From Paguma larvata (taxonomy: Eukaryota > Chordata > Mammalia > Carnivora > Viverridae): 64,000 nt of DNA. The position numbers were made by a program, and so were the translations under genes. Within the stretch, counting starts at the first letter, position 1, and the number at the start of each line of letters is the position of its first letter. The stretch is taken from NCBI GenBank assembly GCA_030068075.1, contig CM057826.1:35142211-35206210 (forward strand), read 5' to 3'. Below the pieces are notes generated by a model. The model was not told the DNA's origin. It saw only the letters and a program-made list of their open reading frames with translations, and ran no database searches. Shown piece after piece: positions 10,640 through 23,514 of the stretch.

Positions 10640-11310
10640 ATCTATGAAAAAAGAACAAGATATTATGAAAAAGAACATTTAGGGGATAAAAGATCAGATT
10701 TTAAAACATGATAAAAGAAAGAAAAAGAGTTTGGGAAAATAAAGTTGAGGAAAATCTCACAGAAAGTAGAGCAGAAAGAGATGGCTGTAAGGAGAGAAAA
10801 AAGATAATATTATATCATTAGTCCAGGAGGCCTAACAGCCAAATAATAGAACAGAGAAAATAGAGACAATCGACAATGAAATAATTCAAAAATAAACTGA
10901 AGGAAATGCAAGCTAAAGGTTTCCACTAAGTTCTGGTGGAATAAAAATAGACTCATACCAAGGCACATCACTGTGAAATTTCAGAACACTGTGGATAAAG
11001 AGAAAATCTTATAGGTTCCATAGAAGGGGATATGGAACTGGTCAAAAAACAGAATGGCTTTAACATTCTTAGCAGAATAGAAACACCTCCAAAATTCTGC
11101 AGGGAAATGTTGCCAAGCTAGAGTTGTAGGCCTTGTTGAAATGTCAATTAAGTATGAGGACAAAATAAATATATGTTAAAGTGTGAACCATCTCAAAAAA
11201 ATTATCCCCCATGCATACCTTTTCTCAGCAAGCTACTGAAGAAAGTTCTCAAAATTAAGAGAGTAAATCAAATTAAAGGGGAAAATATGGGAACAGAAAG
11301 GAAGATCTTA
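10640..11310 (+). repeat. old L1-related (HAL1/L1M type) internal fragment
   Basis: Motifs typical of old L1/HAL1 elements: CCAAGGCACATCACTGTGAA, TTTCAGAACACTGTGGATAA, AAAATTCTGCAGGGAAATG, CTCAAAAAAATTATCCCCC and TTTCTCAGCAAGCTACTG. Reading frames are broken throughout. The exact family needs a consensus search. Confidence 0.55.
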
Positions 11311-11316
11311 AATGTT

Positions 11317-11533
11317 TTTAAAAAAAATTTTAATGTTTATTTATTTTTGAGGGAGAGAGAGAGAGAGAGTGCAAGCAGGGGAGGACCAGAGAGAGAGGGA
11401 GACACAGAATCTGAAGCAGGCGCCAGGCTCTGAGCTGTCAGCACAGAGCCCGATGCAGGGCTCAAACTCACAAGCAAGATCATGACCTGAGCTGCAGTCA
11501 GATGCTTAACCGGCTGAGCCACCCAGGTGCCCC
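11317..11533 (-). repeat. felid-type CAN-SINE
   Basis: Minus-strand full-length copy ending with GAGCCACCCAGGTGCCCC; its GA-run is (GA)n at 11354-11369. Confidence 0.93.
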
Positions 11534-11841
11534 AGGAAGGGAGACTTAGGATGAGAAAACAATGCAAAAAATATTCTCATCAAAACACATTGAATAGTAG
11601 CAATGAAAGTGTGATTTATTTTCTTACTTTAATTAGAAATTCTACAGTAAACTGTTGTCAAATAGAATTTTTGTTGCTAATTTTTGTTAGTTTATCTGTC
11701 CATATTAAATCTTCTTTTTGTGTGTTGGGTGATGTTTAGTTGTTTATTCTTGTTTAAGACTGTAGGGGTTAAAAGTTTATTGTAATCACTCTGAGCACAT
11801 ATATGGAACTTTTCTGACTTTGAGCTTCACTTGAAGATTAT

Positions 11842-11951
11842 TTTTTTAAAGATTTTATTTTTAAGCAATCTCTACACCCAAAACGGTACTAAACTCACAA
11901 CCCCAAGATCAAGAATCACATGCTCTATAGACTGAGCCAGCCAGACACCCC
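11842..11951 (-). repeat. short CAN-SINE with perfect target duplication
   Basis: Short class: AAAGATTTTATTTTTAAGCA, CTCACAACCCCAAGATCAAG, GACTGAGCCAGCCAGACACC. CACTTGAAGATTAT occurs at 11828-11841 and 11952-11965 with no mismatch. Confidence 0.92.
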
Positions 11952-12034
11952 CACTTGAAGATTATCTTAAATGTTTTTAAGGAATCTTGGGCTGGTCATA
12001 TACCTGAAAGTACAAATTTTGTTTTTTGTTTTAA

Positions 12035-12059
12035 TTTTTTTAATGTTTATTTATTTTTT
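12035..12059 (-). repeat. outer CAN-SINE, tail part (split by inner SINE)
   Basis: A/T-rich tail TTTTTTAATGTTTATTTATT of the element whose body resumes at 12278. The split is explained by the SINE at 12060-12277. Confidence 0.75.
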
Positions 12060-12277
12060 CTTAATTTTTTAATTTTTAAAAATTTTTTAAATATTCATTT
12101 ATTTTTGAGAAAGAGAGAGAGAGAGTGAAAGTGGCAGACAGAGATGGAGACACAGAATCCAAAGCAGGCTCCACGCTCTGAGCTGTCAGCACAGAGCCCG
12201 ATGCGGGGCTCGAACCCACAAACGTGAGATCATGACCTAAGTCAGATGCTTAACCAACTGAGCCACCCAGGTGCCCC
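12060..12277 (-). repeat. inner CAN-SINE inserted into the tail of another
   Basis: Minus-strand full-length copy ending GAGCCACCCAGGTGCCCC at 12277. TGTTTATTTATTTTT at 12044-12058 recurs with one extra T at 12278-12293, which is the expected target duplication within the outer element's tail. Confidence 0.88.
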
Positions 12278-12479
12278 TGTTTTATTTATTTTTGAGAGAG
12301 AGAGAGACAGAGTGTGAGCAGGGGAGGGATAGAGAGAGAGGGAGACACGGAAACCAAAGCAGACTCCAGGCTCTGAGTTTTCAGCACAGAGCCCGACGTG
12401 GGGCTTGAACCCATGAACTGTGAGGTCATGACCTGAGCCGAAGTCTCACACTTAACCAACTGAGCCACCCAAGTGCCCC
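12278..12479 (-). repeat. outer CAN-SINE, body
   Basis: Continuation of the element at 12035: GAGAGAGAG run, core, tRNA-like part and head ending CACCCAAGTGCCCC. Confidence 0.9.
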
Positions 12480-12592
12480 TTAATTATACAAAGGAAGTTT
12501 TCTTTTATTCCTAACTTACTAAAGGTTTTTGTACTTAATGGTTAGTTTTGAATCAACCTCTCATGATCAGTTACTTTTAAAAGTAGAATTTA

Positions 12593-12820
12593 TCTATCTA
12601 TCTATCTATCTATCTATTTATTTATGTATTTATTTATTTAGAGAGAATGCATACATGCATAGCTGGAGAGGGGCAGAGAGAGAGAGGGAGAGAGAATCCT
12701 CAGCAGGCTCCACGTTCAGCATGGAGTCCAACGTGGAGCTCAATCCCTTGACCCCGGGATCATGACCTGAGCCAAAACTACGAGTCTGATGCTTAACCAA
12801 TTGAGCCACCCAGGCTCCAC
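12593..12820 (-). repeat. CAN-SINE with TCTA/TTTA-expanded tail
   Basis: Minus-strand copy. The tail is a (TCTA)n then (TTTA)n run at 12593-12640. AAAAGTAGAATTTA is duplicated without mismatch at 12579-12592 and 12821-12834, so the microsatellite lies within the inserted unit. Confidence 0.93.
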
Positions 12821-13066
12821 AAAAGTAGAATTTAAAAAGGAAATTACACTAAATTTATTGATTGATTTAGGAAAGGCTGATAACTTTGTAATGTTGATTC
12901 CTCTCTATTTTGCTGTCTCCATTTTATGGAGTCTGATGAAATTTTAACTTTTCCTTCATGTAAATTGTACACGATTTTAGCTAAATATATTCATAAGTAT
13001 ATAATTCATAGCATTGTTTTGTTTTTGTCTTTGTTAAAGGTTAGGGTTTTTATTTTTTCTTTCTTT

Positions 13067-13206
13067 TCTATTTTTTTTTTTTTTTTTTTAGTAAACTTCA
13101 TGCCCAGCATGGAGCCCAACACAGGGTTTGAACACACCATCCTGAGATCAAGACCTGAGCAGAATCAAGAGTCAGATGTCCAACTGACTGAGCCCCCCAG
13201 GGGCCC
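13067..13206 (-). repeat. CAN-SINE, short or 5'-partial, with long T-tract
   Basis: A T-tract at 13071-13089, then CATGCCCAGCATGGAGCCCA, a diverged tRNA-like segment and the head CTGAGCCCCCCAGGGGCCC. Confidence 0.8.
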
Positions 13207-13289
13207 TTAAATGTATTTTAAAATAAATGTTTGTATTTTGTTATTTCTATAAATTGTAAAAAGTGGTATGGACACAGAGTTTGGCTGGA

Positions 13290-15020
<1,731 letters not shown>

Positions 15021-15386
15021 CAGCACCGAATGTGAGTGTAAGGCCCCTGTTCAAAAAGGAGGAGGAAGCCCCATTACAAAAACTAAACTCTAAAGCTTTC
15101 GCCTTTCTTCTGCGGTCTGTCTCTTGACTCCTCCTGTCTTTTTTAGTTAGTATCTAATGTTCCAAGTAGAGGAAAAAAACTGTAATTATTGGAAAGAATT
15201 GTGCTATTCATCTTTATATTGTTCATTACAATATTAGATGCAAATGTAAGAACATTTAACTCAGATGCAGACTCACTGAAAGGACACAATAAAATTACTA
15301 CCTATAAAATACTGCCATCTTTATGCAAAATATTTTATTTGCAATAAAGATTATATAACATAATAAAACTTTAGAAACTATTAAGA

Positions 15387-15613
15387 TAGGGGCACATGGG
15401 TGGCTCAGTCGGTTAAGTGTCCGACTTTAGCTCAGGTCATGATCTCACGGCTCATGGGTTCAAGCCCCATGTCGGGCTCTGTGCTGACAGCTCAGAGCCT
15501 GGAGCCTGCTTTGGATTCTGTGTCTCCCTCTCTCTCTGCTCCTCCCCCACTTGTGCTCACTCACACTCTCTCTCTCTGTCTGTCTCTCAAAAATAAACTT
15601 AAAAAAAAAAAAC
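15387..15613 (+). repeat. felid-type CAN-SINE, 20-nt perfect target duplication
   Basis: Full-length, little-diverged copy. AACTTTAGAAACTATTAAGA flanks it at 15367-15386 and 15614-15633 without a mismatch, and it ends in an A-run. Probably a fairly recent insertion. Confidence 0.97.
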
Positions 15614-15737
15614 AACTTTAGAAACTATTAAGACAGTGTCTTACATTTAAAGTTAAGCAAGCATTTTGCCTTAGAATATTATCAGAAATAGCTCTGTGAA
15701 TGTATAGCAAAAATCTTTTTAATTAGCCCCATCTCAG

Positions 15738-15877
15738 TTTTTCCCTCCCTTTCTTTCCTCCCTCCCTCCCTCCCTCCATCCCTTCCTTCCTTCCTTCCTT
15801 CCTTCCTTCCTTCCTTCCTTCCTTCCTTCCTTCCTTCCTTCCTTCTTTCTCTCTTTCTTTCTCTCTCTTTTCTTTCT
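15738..15877. repeat. (CCTT)n polypyrimidine microsatellite
   Basis: CCTC/CCTT/CTTT tetranucleotide run of about 140 bp, with an almost pure CCTT block at 15781-15844. It adjoins the T-rich side of a minus-strand short SINE and probably grew from its A-tail. Confidence 0.95.
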
Positions 15878-15970
15878 AAAGATTTTATTTTTTTAAGTAA
15901 TTTCTCCGCCCAACATGGGGATCGAACTCACAGGTCGCACACTCCACCAACTGAGACTGCCAGGTGCCCT
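15878..15970 (-). repeat. short CAN-SINE
   Basis: AAAGATTTTATTTTTTTAAG, CAACATGGGGATCGAACTCA and head CTGAGACTGCCAGGTGCCCT. Confidence 0.85.
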
Positions 15971-16263
15971 AGTCCTTAAAACCAATAGTATTTGACGCTT
16001 TCTGGAGTATCTTCAAATAGCTGGTTATGCCCACCAGTGACCCTACACTACCTATGTTTCCTATTTTAACAAAGCCTTTATCTTTGAAGTGGAGTAGTGT
16101 GAGATCAGATATTGTTCACCAGGGAACCGAAATAGAATTTTCAGTTAAAGTCTGTATGCCCAAAACTGTCATTGGAAAACTCAGAAATGTCTGACTGAAA
16201 GTACAAATTCTTTATGAAAAAGCAAATTTTAATGTGTGTTACTCTTTAAAATATAAAATATGA

Positions 16264-16394
16264 TTGGTAACTGGGTGGCTCAGTCGGTTAAGCATCCAAC
16301 TTCAGCTCAGGTCATGGTCTCACAGTTTGTGAGTTCAAGCACTATGTCGAGCTCTGTGCTGACAGCTCGGAGCCTGGAGCCTGCTTCAGATTCT

Positions 16395-16435
<41 letters not shown>

Positions 16436-16506
16436 CCTCCCTGACCCATGCTCTGTCTCTCTCCATCTCTCAAAAATAAATAAACGTTGAAAAAAATTTT
16501 AAATAA
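16264..16506 (+). repeat. felid-type CAN-SINE lacking its first bases
   Basis: Starts within the head (GGTAACTGGGTGGCTCAGTC), then core, a long (TC)n run at 16400-16431 and an AAATAAATAAACGTTGAAAA tail. AAAATATGA is repeated at 16255-16263 and 16507-16515. Confidence 0.92.
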
Positions 16507-17611
16507 AAAATATGAAACCATATTATGACCTATAAATTACCAGAACCTTTTGGAATGTGAACTGACTACTGTTGTTCAAATAGCATCATCATAATCCTGT
16601 CAAATAACAGTGGCTCCTCCGTTTGACTCTAGCTTTCCCAGTCTGGGATCCAACCTGAGTTTATCTTAATCTCTCTCATTCTCAAATCAAACCCTAGAGT
16701 AAAAAAAGGCAAAACAAAAATGCCCTGTAGTTTGAAAAGTGCATGTTAATGAAACAGTAATATTGGTTGATTTTTAAAAGTATTTTACTGGAAAATAATT
16801 TTAAACCACTGAATATAAAGGTGTGTCAAAATATAGCAAATGCAGGAAAGTACAATTTAACACTGTAATCAATTGTGGTTGATTTGCTTTAAAAATCAGG
16901 ACCTCTGGGTGTACAATGTTCTCCTCTAACACTTCTGTATTCTATTCAAGTCAGCATTGACTTCGAAATTTTTTTATGAATTCAGATTTGGTGTAGTTAT
17001 TTTTCTTAGGCTTTTCTATTTTAAAAAATTTATTATGGAATAATTTAGAACAATATTCCAGGTGATTCTTGTTGTGAGAATAAGCTTAATGGAGATGAGC
17101 TTCCAATTTTCAGGGTTTTTTTTTTTTTCCCTTTGGAGACATTCTTTTTGCCATTATCGCCCATATTTATCCAGCCTCCACAATTTGCTTCTGTCAACAT
17201 GTTAATAGAATTCTTTCATGTATACCGTTGAATTTATAATCTATACAGAACAGAAATTAATCAATAGAAATATAATTTTAAAACTCTTAATGCCTCAAAA
17301 GTGTTCTAATTTTTAATAAAACTGTTGAGGAACTCTGAAATGGAGATGTCAACGTCTTTTCAAAGACATGGTCAGTTTGCTGAACAAGGGTCAACTCGGA
17401 ACACATACTGATGTTTGCCTTACAGGAGATCGAAGGAGATAGCAGTAAAATGTGATCTGGACCCAGAACCAGAAGAGACATTGCTGATGCATTTCCAACT
17501 GGAGGTGTCACTCATGTTCTAATAGGTCAGTAGCTTACGCTGGACTCATAGATGATTTCTTTTGGGGTTGTCTGTTCATTTGTTTATCAGCACATGACCA
17601 CGTCCCTCAGA
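16507..17611. other. AT-rich intergenic DNA, no gene seen
   Basis: No assigned repeat. A minus-strand 74-codon frame at 17287-17511 has no recognisable motif and is treated as chance. Confidence 0.4.
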
Positions 17612-17725
17612 TGATGACTCTCAAACTTAGTGGCACATCACCATTAATTCTGGAAATGTCTCAAAATGTAGCTTTATAGTAGCGTCCAATTCAGTCTACT
17701 GAATCAGAATCTTTGGAAGCAAAAC
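17612..17725 (+). repeat. MER5-like DNA transposon fragment
   Basis: ACTCTCAAACTTAGTGGCAC and GTCTACTGAATCAGAATCTT resemble the left half and centre of MER5A. Degenerate. Confidence 0.45.
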
Positions 17726-17785
17726 CTATGAATCTTTTCCTTTTGTCCATCCCTTTCCTCCTTTCTCCCTCCATTTCCCTCTTTC

Positions 17786-17822
17786 CCATCCTTCCTTCCT
17801 TCCTTCCTTCCTTCCTTCCTCG
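17786..17822. repeat. (CTTC)n microsatellite
   Basis: About nine CTTC units within a longer pyrimidine-rich stretch (17740-17845). Confidence 0.9.
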
Positions 17823-18254
17823 TCTCTCCCTCTTCCTCCCTTCAAGAATATTACAAAAGCAAAAACCATGGATGCAAGATAGAAAAGGAAAGAAATAATA
17901 AAGAAAGAGAAATTAGCGTCAAAAACTCCTCACAAAAGCAAATATTCAAATAGCTCTGAGTTTCTTTTTCAAGTAAAAAACATGATGGTTTATCTGGCTC
18001 ATTTAAAAATTATACCAATTGTGGTCCCCACTATCATTTTCCTGTAGTATGTTATTAAGATGCTTTAGCTGATGGCCTAGTCTGTTCATTGACTTATTTG
18101 TTTACTTAGGTTACTATAATATGAATTCTATAAAGGAAATACAATAGTACCAAGCTTGTCCCTAATTTTGTTCAATTTACCCTGCCCCTTAATTGCTTCC
18201 ACTGTCTAAAACACCCTCTCCACCTTCTTCATCTCTTGAATTCCTGTTTATCCT

Positions 18255-18435
18255 TCTAAATGAAACTGATACATTCAGTAGATTATTTAATGACTGAGTA
18301 CCTGTTTAGTACCAAAAGTTGTGATTGCACAGAAAATACGAAGTGGAATTAGGCTTTGTCCCTTCACCAAAGATATTCCTGTCTAGCTTTTGAGAGTGAT
18401 AATAAACAGTTACAGCAGGTATGATAAGAATGATG
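18255..18435 (-). repeat. L2 3'-end remnant, antisense
   Basis: Degenerate antisense L2 pattern: an ACATTCAGTAGATTATTTAA-like segment, AGTACCAAAAGTTGTGATTG, then a GCTTTTGAGAGTGATAATAA region. Confidence 0.4.
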
Positions 18436-18914
18436 CTAAGAACACTTTGCAAATGCAGAAAAGCAACATATAAACTGAACTAGAAGGCCATACTAAGATG
18501 AAGCTAAAGTATCATATGTCTGTGCTCTGTTTCTGAACCTCTCCTCTTGATATTTTTATCATTTGAATGGAAACATAGAAAATATTCTCCGCAAGACTTG
18601 AGGGAAAGCAACACAGCACATAGAAGATCTAATATACTAGAGAGTTGAATCAAGATCCAAACTAATGTCAACAGTCTAGATTGATGGTCCAAAATCAAGG
18701 TAATCACACTGAACAAGGGAAAAATATAATACGGGATGGAAGAATCCCATCTTCCATCTTTAGTAAGATACTAAATATCATACTATTTAGATAATACTTT
18801 TAACAAAAGATATACAGATTTAAGAAAATAATTTTTACAAGTCCTCACTGTCCTGTGGCTGTCTAATATTTATTTAAAATTTTAAATTTTAAAAATGTTT
18901 AAAATTAAATAATG

Positions 18915-19135
18915 TATACATTAGAACTTTAAGAAAAGCAAAGGAATGATAAGCATAAAATCCAGAATAGTGGTTACCTAAGAGAGAGGGGACAGGTGGA
19001 GGGATACAAATGTCATAGTGATGGCAGTGAAAAGACACCGGCATCAGGTGTATCATTAATGTCTTGCTTCATAAATGGGGTATATCAGCGTGTACATGTG
19101 TGTGAATTATTTCAAAATTATATTTGAAAACAACA
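18915..19135 (+). repeat. L1M 3'-region remnant
   Basis: CAGAATAGTGGTTACCTAAG, GAGGGATACAAATGTCATAG and TGTGTGAATTATTTCAAAAT match the usual order of old L1 3' ends. Confidence 0.5.
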
Positions 19136-20011
19136 AAAACTTCGACAATAATTGTATGCACTCAACTAGGAAATCAGAATCACTAGGAGAAAAATATATA
19201 TAATTTGCTCCAGAGAATTGGGCAATTGTGGGAGTCAGTTAAGCACCCTTGGTAATGTGGTTGTCTCTGCTTCTCATGCTGATGCATCGAGTCCAGTAGG
19301 TAGGCAGTCAGGAAGGGAAGATAGATGGAAAGTGGAGGAGACCAAGGGGAAATTGGAACCCGTAGGCACAAGACAACCCCAAGAGGGCAGACTGAAACCA
19401 TGTTAGTTTTTTGCCTTGGACCTTGTCGACAGAGATATTCTGCAAGAGTTCCAGGGTCCTTTGTCACAGAGCTAACAAATACACCTGACTGAGGAATAAG
19501 AGAAGCCCAACTTGGATCCGGTGCAAACTAGAGCCCTTGCAGACTCAGCCGCTACTTCACCCAAAGGAGGTGATTCGGCAGATTGGAAAAAACATGTGTG
19601 AGCTTGGAAACAGCTGTTGCTTCCCCTCTGCTTCCAAATGTCCCAAGTACCTCCCCTGTGGTCCATCCTAACATACGAGAAAGGGGATGGAAAACATAGT
19701 TCAGCATGGTTTAAACAATAGTGATAAACTGTTGACAGACCTGGCTATTTTAAAAGAAGTCTCATCATTTGGTAACTGTGTGTGGCAGGCAGTATCTACA
19801 TTCAGTTCTGAGCATTTCATTTTAAGAGGGTCTTGCAGAAAATGAAATAGGATCTGAAGATTTATTAATAATATCTAAATAAGGAAGGTTCTGAAGATTC
19901 TTAAGATTTTTAAAGAGCTCTCGTGTGGAAGAGGTAGTAAGTTTATTTGGTTTGCCATAGAAAATCAGCAATTAAAATGTCACAGGAAGATAGACTTTTG
20001 GTTCCATTTAA
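19136..20011. other. intergenic DNA, no gene or repeat recognised
   Basis: Moderate GC around 19200-19680; only short unsupported frames on both strands. Confidence 0.4.
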
Positions 20012-20026
20012 AGGCTAAAAACCCCT

Positions 20027-20302
20027 GTATTTATTTACTTATTTATGTATTTGTTTATTTTTAAAAGAATGAAAAAATTTTTAAGTTTATTTTGAGAGAG
20101 AGAGCGAGAAAGAGAGCACACAGGCACGTGTGCACGCACAAGCAGGAGAGGGGCAGAGAGAAGGAGAGGCAGAATCCCAAGCAGGCTCCATGACACCAGC
20201 GCAGAGCCCCATATGGGGTTCGAACTCACAAACTGTGAGATCATGACCTGAGCTGAGATCAAGAGTCGGACACATAATCGAATGTGCCACCCAGGTTTTC
20301 CG
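20027..20302 (-). repeat. CAN-SINE with extended AT-rich tail
   Basis: Minus-strand copy. AGGCTAAAAACCCCT at 20012-20026 and AGGCTAAAAATCCCT at 20303-20317 bound the insertion, so the long TTTATTTACTTATTTATG tract belongs to its tail. Confidence 0.93.
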
Positions 20303-20317
20303 AGGCTAAAAATCCCT

Positions 20318-21740
20318 TTAGACTGCAAACTACAAAAGCAGGAACTGGTGCGTGTGTTTGCATATACATGCTTTTAATTTCCAATGTTCAGTACATATTT
20401 GCATATGTGTAAAGTGACAAAAAAAATGTTTGTTGGATTAGTCAATTAATTAATGGACAACTGGGACAACTTTCTAACAAATAAAATTGAACTAGCTAAC
20501 TGTGAAATGGACTATGTACATATTACATAATTCCCACTTTACCCCAGCAGAGTAAACACACCGTCTCTTCATAAGCATATGTTCTTTCAAGGTTGTAAAA
20601 GTTAGATAACGGGAAAGTTTAAAAACATAAGAAATCTCCATAAAAGAGTCATAAAATCTCAGATCTTTGAGAAATGATAGTTTAGTAAAAATCATAAAAA
20701 TAGCACAATGACTAAAAATATTTTATACTTTCTTGGGCAGTTTGAATGTGTCTACTGAATTATAAAACTCAGTGGAGGGTAAATAAAGGTTTCCATTTTC
20801 GCTGGTAGTAATGTCTATTAGTTCCATATGCAATAATAGACAAAAATACCATTTTATTTTTCATTTATTTCAGTGGTTTAGAAGTCGCCAACCATTTAAA
20901 TGTGACTAGTTCTAGTTCACAGATAAAAACACTGAGAAGACAAAATACTGATCGCTTGGGACAGTTTATGGTTTTACGTATAGATACCCGGCATCCTTTG
21001 AGCACTATATATATGAATATATACTCACCAATATTTGCATCACAGGGAGGCTGTGTCCCTCACAGTGACCTATGGATGCAATAAGAATACCAATCAATTT
21101 TCTTTAAAACTCAAGGATTTTGAAATGTTTTGCATTGTTGTACGGCGTAGTCCCTTTCCTTGTTTTCTACTTTTGACTTTTTGGAAAGGGGAAAAATTCC
21201 TTTACCCTCTAACATTCTTTCAGTTGGTTTAGTAATTAAACTGGCCTGAGACAGATTAGCAGAGAAAAAGTTTTTACTATGTGTGCACAGAGGTCCAGTA
21301 ATGAAATTAAGACCCAAAGAAATGACCAAGGCAGGTAATTTTTACACATTTTAGACATAGAGATGATGAATTTGGGAGGAATTGACAGGATGAAGAAAAC
21401 AGTGTGGGAGTTTTAATTAGTGAGAAATTCTAAATGGAATTGAGGCTGGGGTAGTAGATTAGTAAAAAGTAACCAAGTCTGTTTCTACAGCTTTCTCTGC
21501 TTTAAACTCCCTATCTTTGGTGATAAGGATATCATTTTACTGCTTAGTACATGGAGGGTAACTGTCACAGGAGAGAATTATTTTCCTGTCTCCGGAGAGA
21601 CCGAGGAGACCGAGGAGGGTCTGAATGTCCTTGGACTGGCTATTTCCCAAGTAGTTTCAGTTCAAAATAATTAATACGCTATTGAGGCAAACTGCCTTGG
21701 GCCCCTACAGTTTTATCTTAAGTATTGTAATTTTTTAAAA
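20318..21740. other. intergenic DNA; unassigned block at 21.24-21.72 kb
   Basis: No gene. The part 21240-21720 has the look of an old LTR or DNA element (a GGCAAACTGCCTTGGGCCCC end and a short GAGACCGAGGAGACCGAGGA direct repeat at 21597), but I could not name it. The remainder is AT-rich and featureless. Confidence 0.35.
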
Positions 21741-21948
21741 ATATTTTTAAAGTTTATCTGTTTTGAGGGACAGAGAGAGAGCATGAGCCAGGGAGGGGCA
21801 GAGAGAGAGGGAGACAGAGAATTCCAAGCAAGCTCTGCACTGTCAGCACAGAGCCCAATGCAGGGCTTGATCCCACAAACCGTGAGGTCATGACCTGAGC
21901 TGAAATTAAGAGTTGGACTCTTGACTGACTGATCCGCCCAGGCACCCC
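21741..21948 (-). repeat. CAN-SINE
   Basis: Minus-strand copy, TTTATCTGTTTTGAGGGACA to a diverged head GATCCGCCCAGGCACCCC. Confidence 0.9.
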
Positions 21949-22389
21949 ATGACTCAACCGTTCTATTTTAATTTGTACCCTTCCTCATCGTGGCACAAAT
22001 GCGGCTGGAGAATACCCGGTGCCCTCTGGTCTTCTATTTCATTAATGCAGCGATTTTTTCATTCTGGACTCAGCCTGCTCTTCATACTGTTAATAATGAT
22101 ATCATCACAGGTCCTGCTTATTAGTTTAGATTGCTCAGAAAACTTAATGATGTTGGCATTTTGCAGCATTAATGAATTACATTTTTAGATTTAGATTTTC
22201 CAAGGTGTGTATATGAGACCACCACAAAATTCCTGGTTTGTTAGATAATGCAGTAGAAGCAAGTTAGAAAATTTATCATGCTGGGAAAACCTCTCGCTCT
22301 TACTCACAGTTCAGAGGATGATTGTACACACTTTTCTTTTTAATAAAGTGCACTCGGATAAAAGAGACTGTTGTCCATGGAGAGAGGTT
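21949..22389. other. unassigned intergenic DNA
   Basis: No recognised repeat. A 79-codon plus-strand frame at 21949-22188 starts at the SINE boundary and shows no domain. Confidence 0.4.
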
Positions 22390-22515
22390 GTGATCCTATG
22401 TAAAGACTGTGAGGTCAAATTGCTTGGATTTGAATCCAGGGCTACCTTTTACTTACTACATGGCATTGCACTAATCAGTTAACCTGTTTCCCCATTCACG
22501 AAATGGAAATCTTCA
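22390..22515 (+). repeat. MIR, 5' part (split by SINE)
   Basis: GGATTTGAATCCAGGGCTAC, then GTTAACCTGTTTCCCCATTC: MIR core and adjacent part. It resumes after the SINE at 22735. Confidence 0.75.
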
Positions 22516-22734
22516 GGGGCTCCTGGGTGGTTCAGTTGGTTAAGTGTCCAACTTCAGCTCAGGTCATGATCTCACAGTTCGTGGGTTTGAGCCCTGCATC
22601 GGGCTCTGTGCTAACAAACAGCTCAGAGCCTAGAGCCTGCTTCAGATTCTGTGTCTCCCTCTCATTCTGCCCCTCCCCTGCTCACACTGTCTCTCTCTCT
22701 CTCTCTTTCTCTCAAAATTAGACATTAAAAAAAA
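22516..22734 (+). repeat. felid-type CAN-SINE inserted in a MIR
   Basis: GGGGCTCCTGGGTGGTTCAG head to an A-run tail. GGAAATCTTCA (22505-22515) and GGAAATCTTTA (22735-22745) are the target duplication. Confidence 0.95.
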
Positions 22735-22800
22735 GGAAATCTTTAAAATTTAGTACCACATAGTAGAGACTTTATAAATATTAATTCTTGTTATTATGAC
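22735..22800 (+). repeat. MIR, 3' part
   Basis: TTTATAAATATTAATTCTTG tail section of the MIR interrupted at 22516. Confidence 0.55.
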
Positions 22801-23514
22801 AGTTGTTTTCAGAGGTTCCAAGAGTTTTTAAGTTCTGATTCTAGAAACCTGCTATTATATATCCTTTTACCCATTTTCTGCCCTCTAGTGGCAATTTCAA
22901 ATATGACTTTTGTGTTTGATTTTAAATGAAATTCTTGTTCTTGGGAGGGTGTGTATGTATATATATACCCACTTTGTTTCCCTAGCCTTATTAGGCCCAA
23001 ATCATTTTAAGTACAATCTTATATATGTACAATAGCATGCAATTTTCAACCATTTTTTAAGAATGAATTTGGTAAGAAATGACTTGGAGACTGTTTTACG
23101 AAAGGAATTTTATCTTCGGTGCCTATTTACATGCATTTCTCTGAGAGAACTCTTCCTGGAAGCAATGCCTTTCTCTAGAAACAAGAGCTCTTCCTTTACC
23201 TGACCACACTGGTGAGATCCCACCCATTTTAAGCCCTGTAAAAGTAACAAAGCATTTTTATATTAAAGGTATTACAGTACTTCTCTGCTCCCTGAAAAGT
23301 AAGCATTTAACTCTAAAAATAACAACGCTCCAAAAATAGAATGGTAGTAACCATAAGCTATTGGAATATTTAATCAGAGGATGATAAAAAGACTTGAAAC
23401 TATTTGTTGCTTTGAAAAATCTGTCAACTTTTCCCCTTCCTTTGAACACAGACTCCTTTCTAATATACTTACTCTCAATCTGAATTTAGAGATAAAACAG
23501 ATTATTCCTTCTTC
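22801..23514. other. AT-rich intergenic DNA, no gene seen
   Basis: No recognised repeat or gene. Confidence 0.4.
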
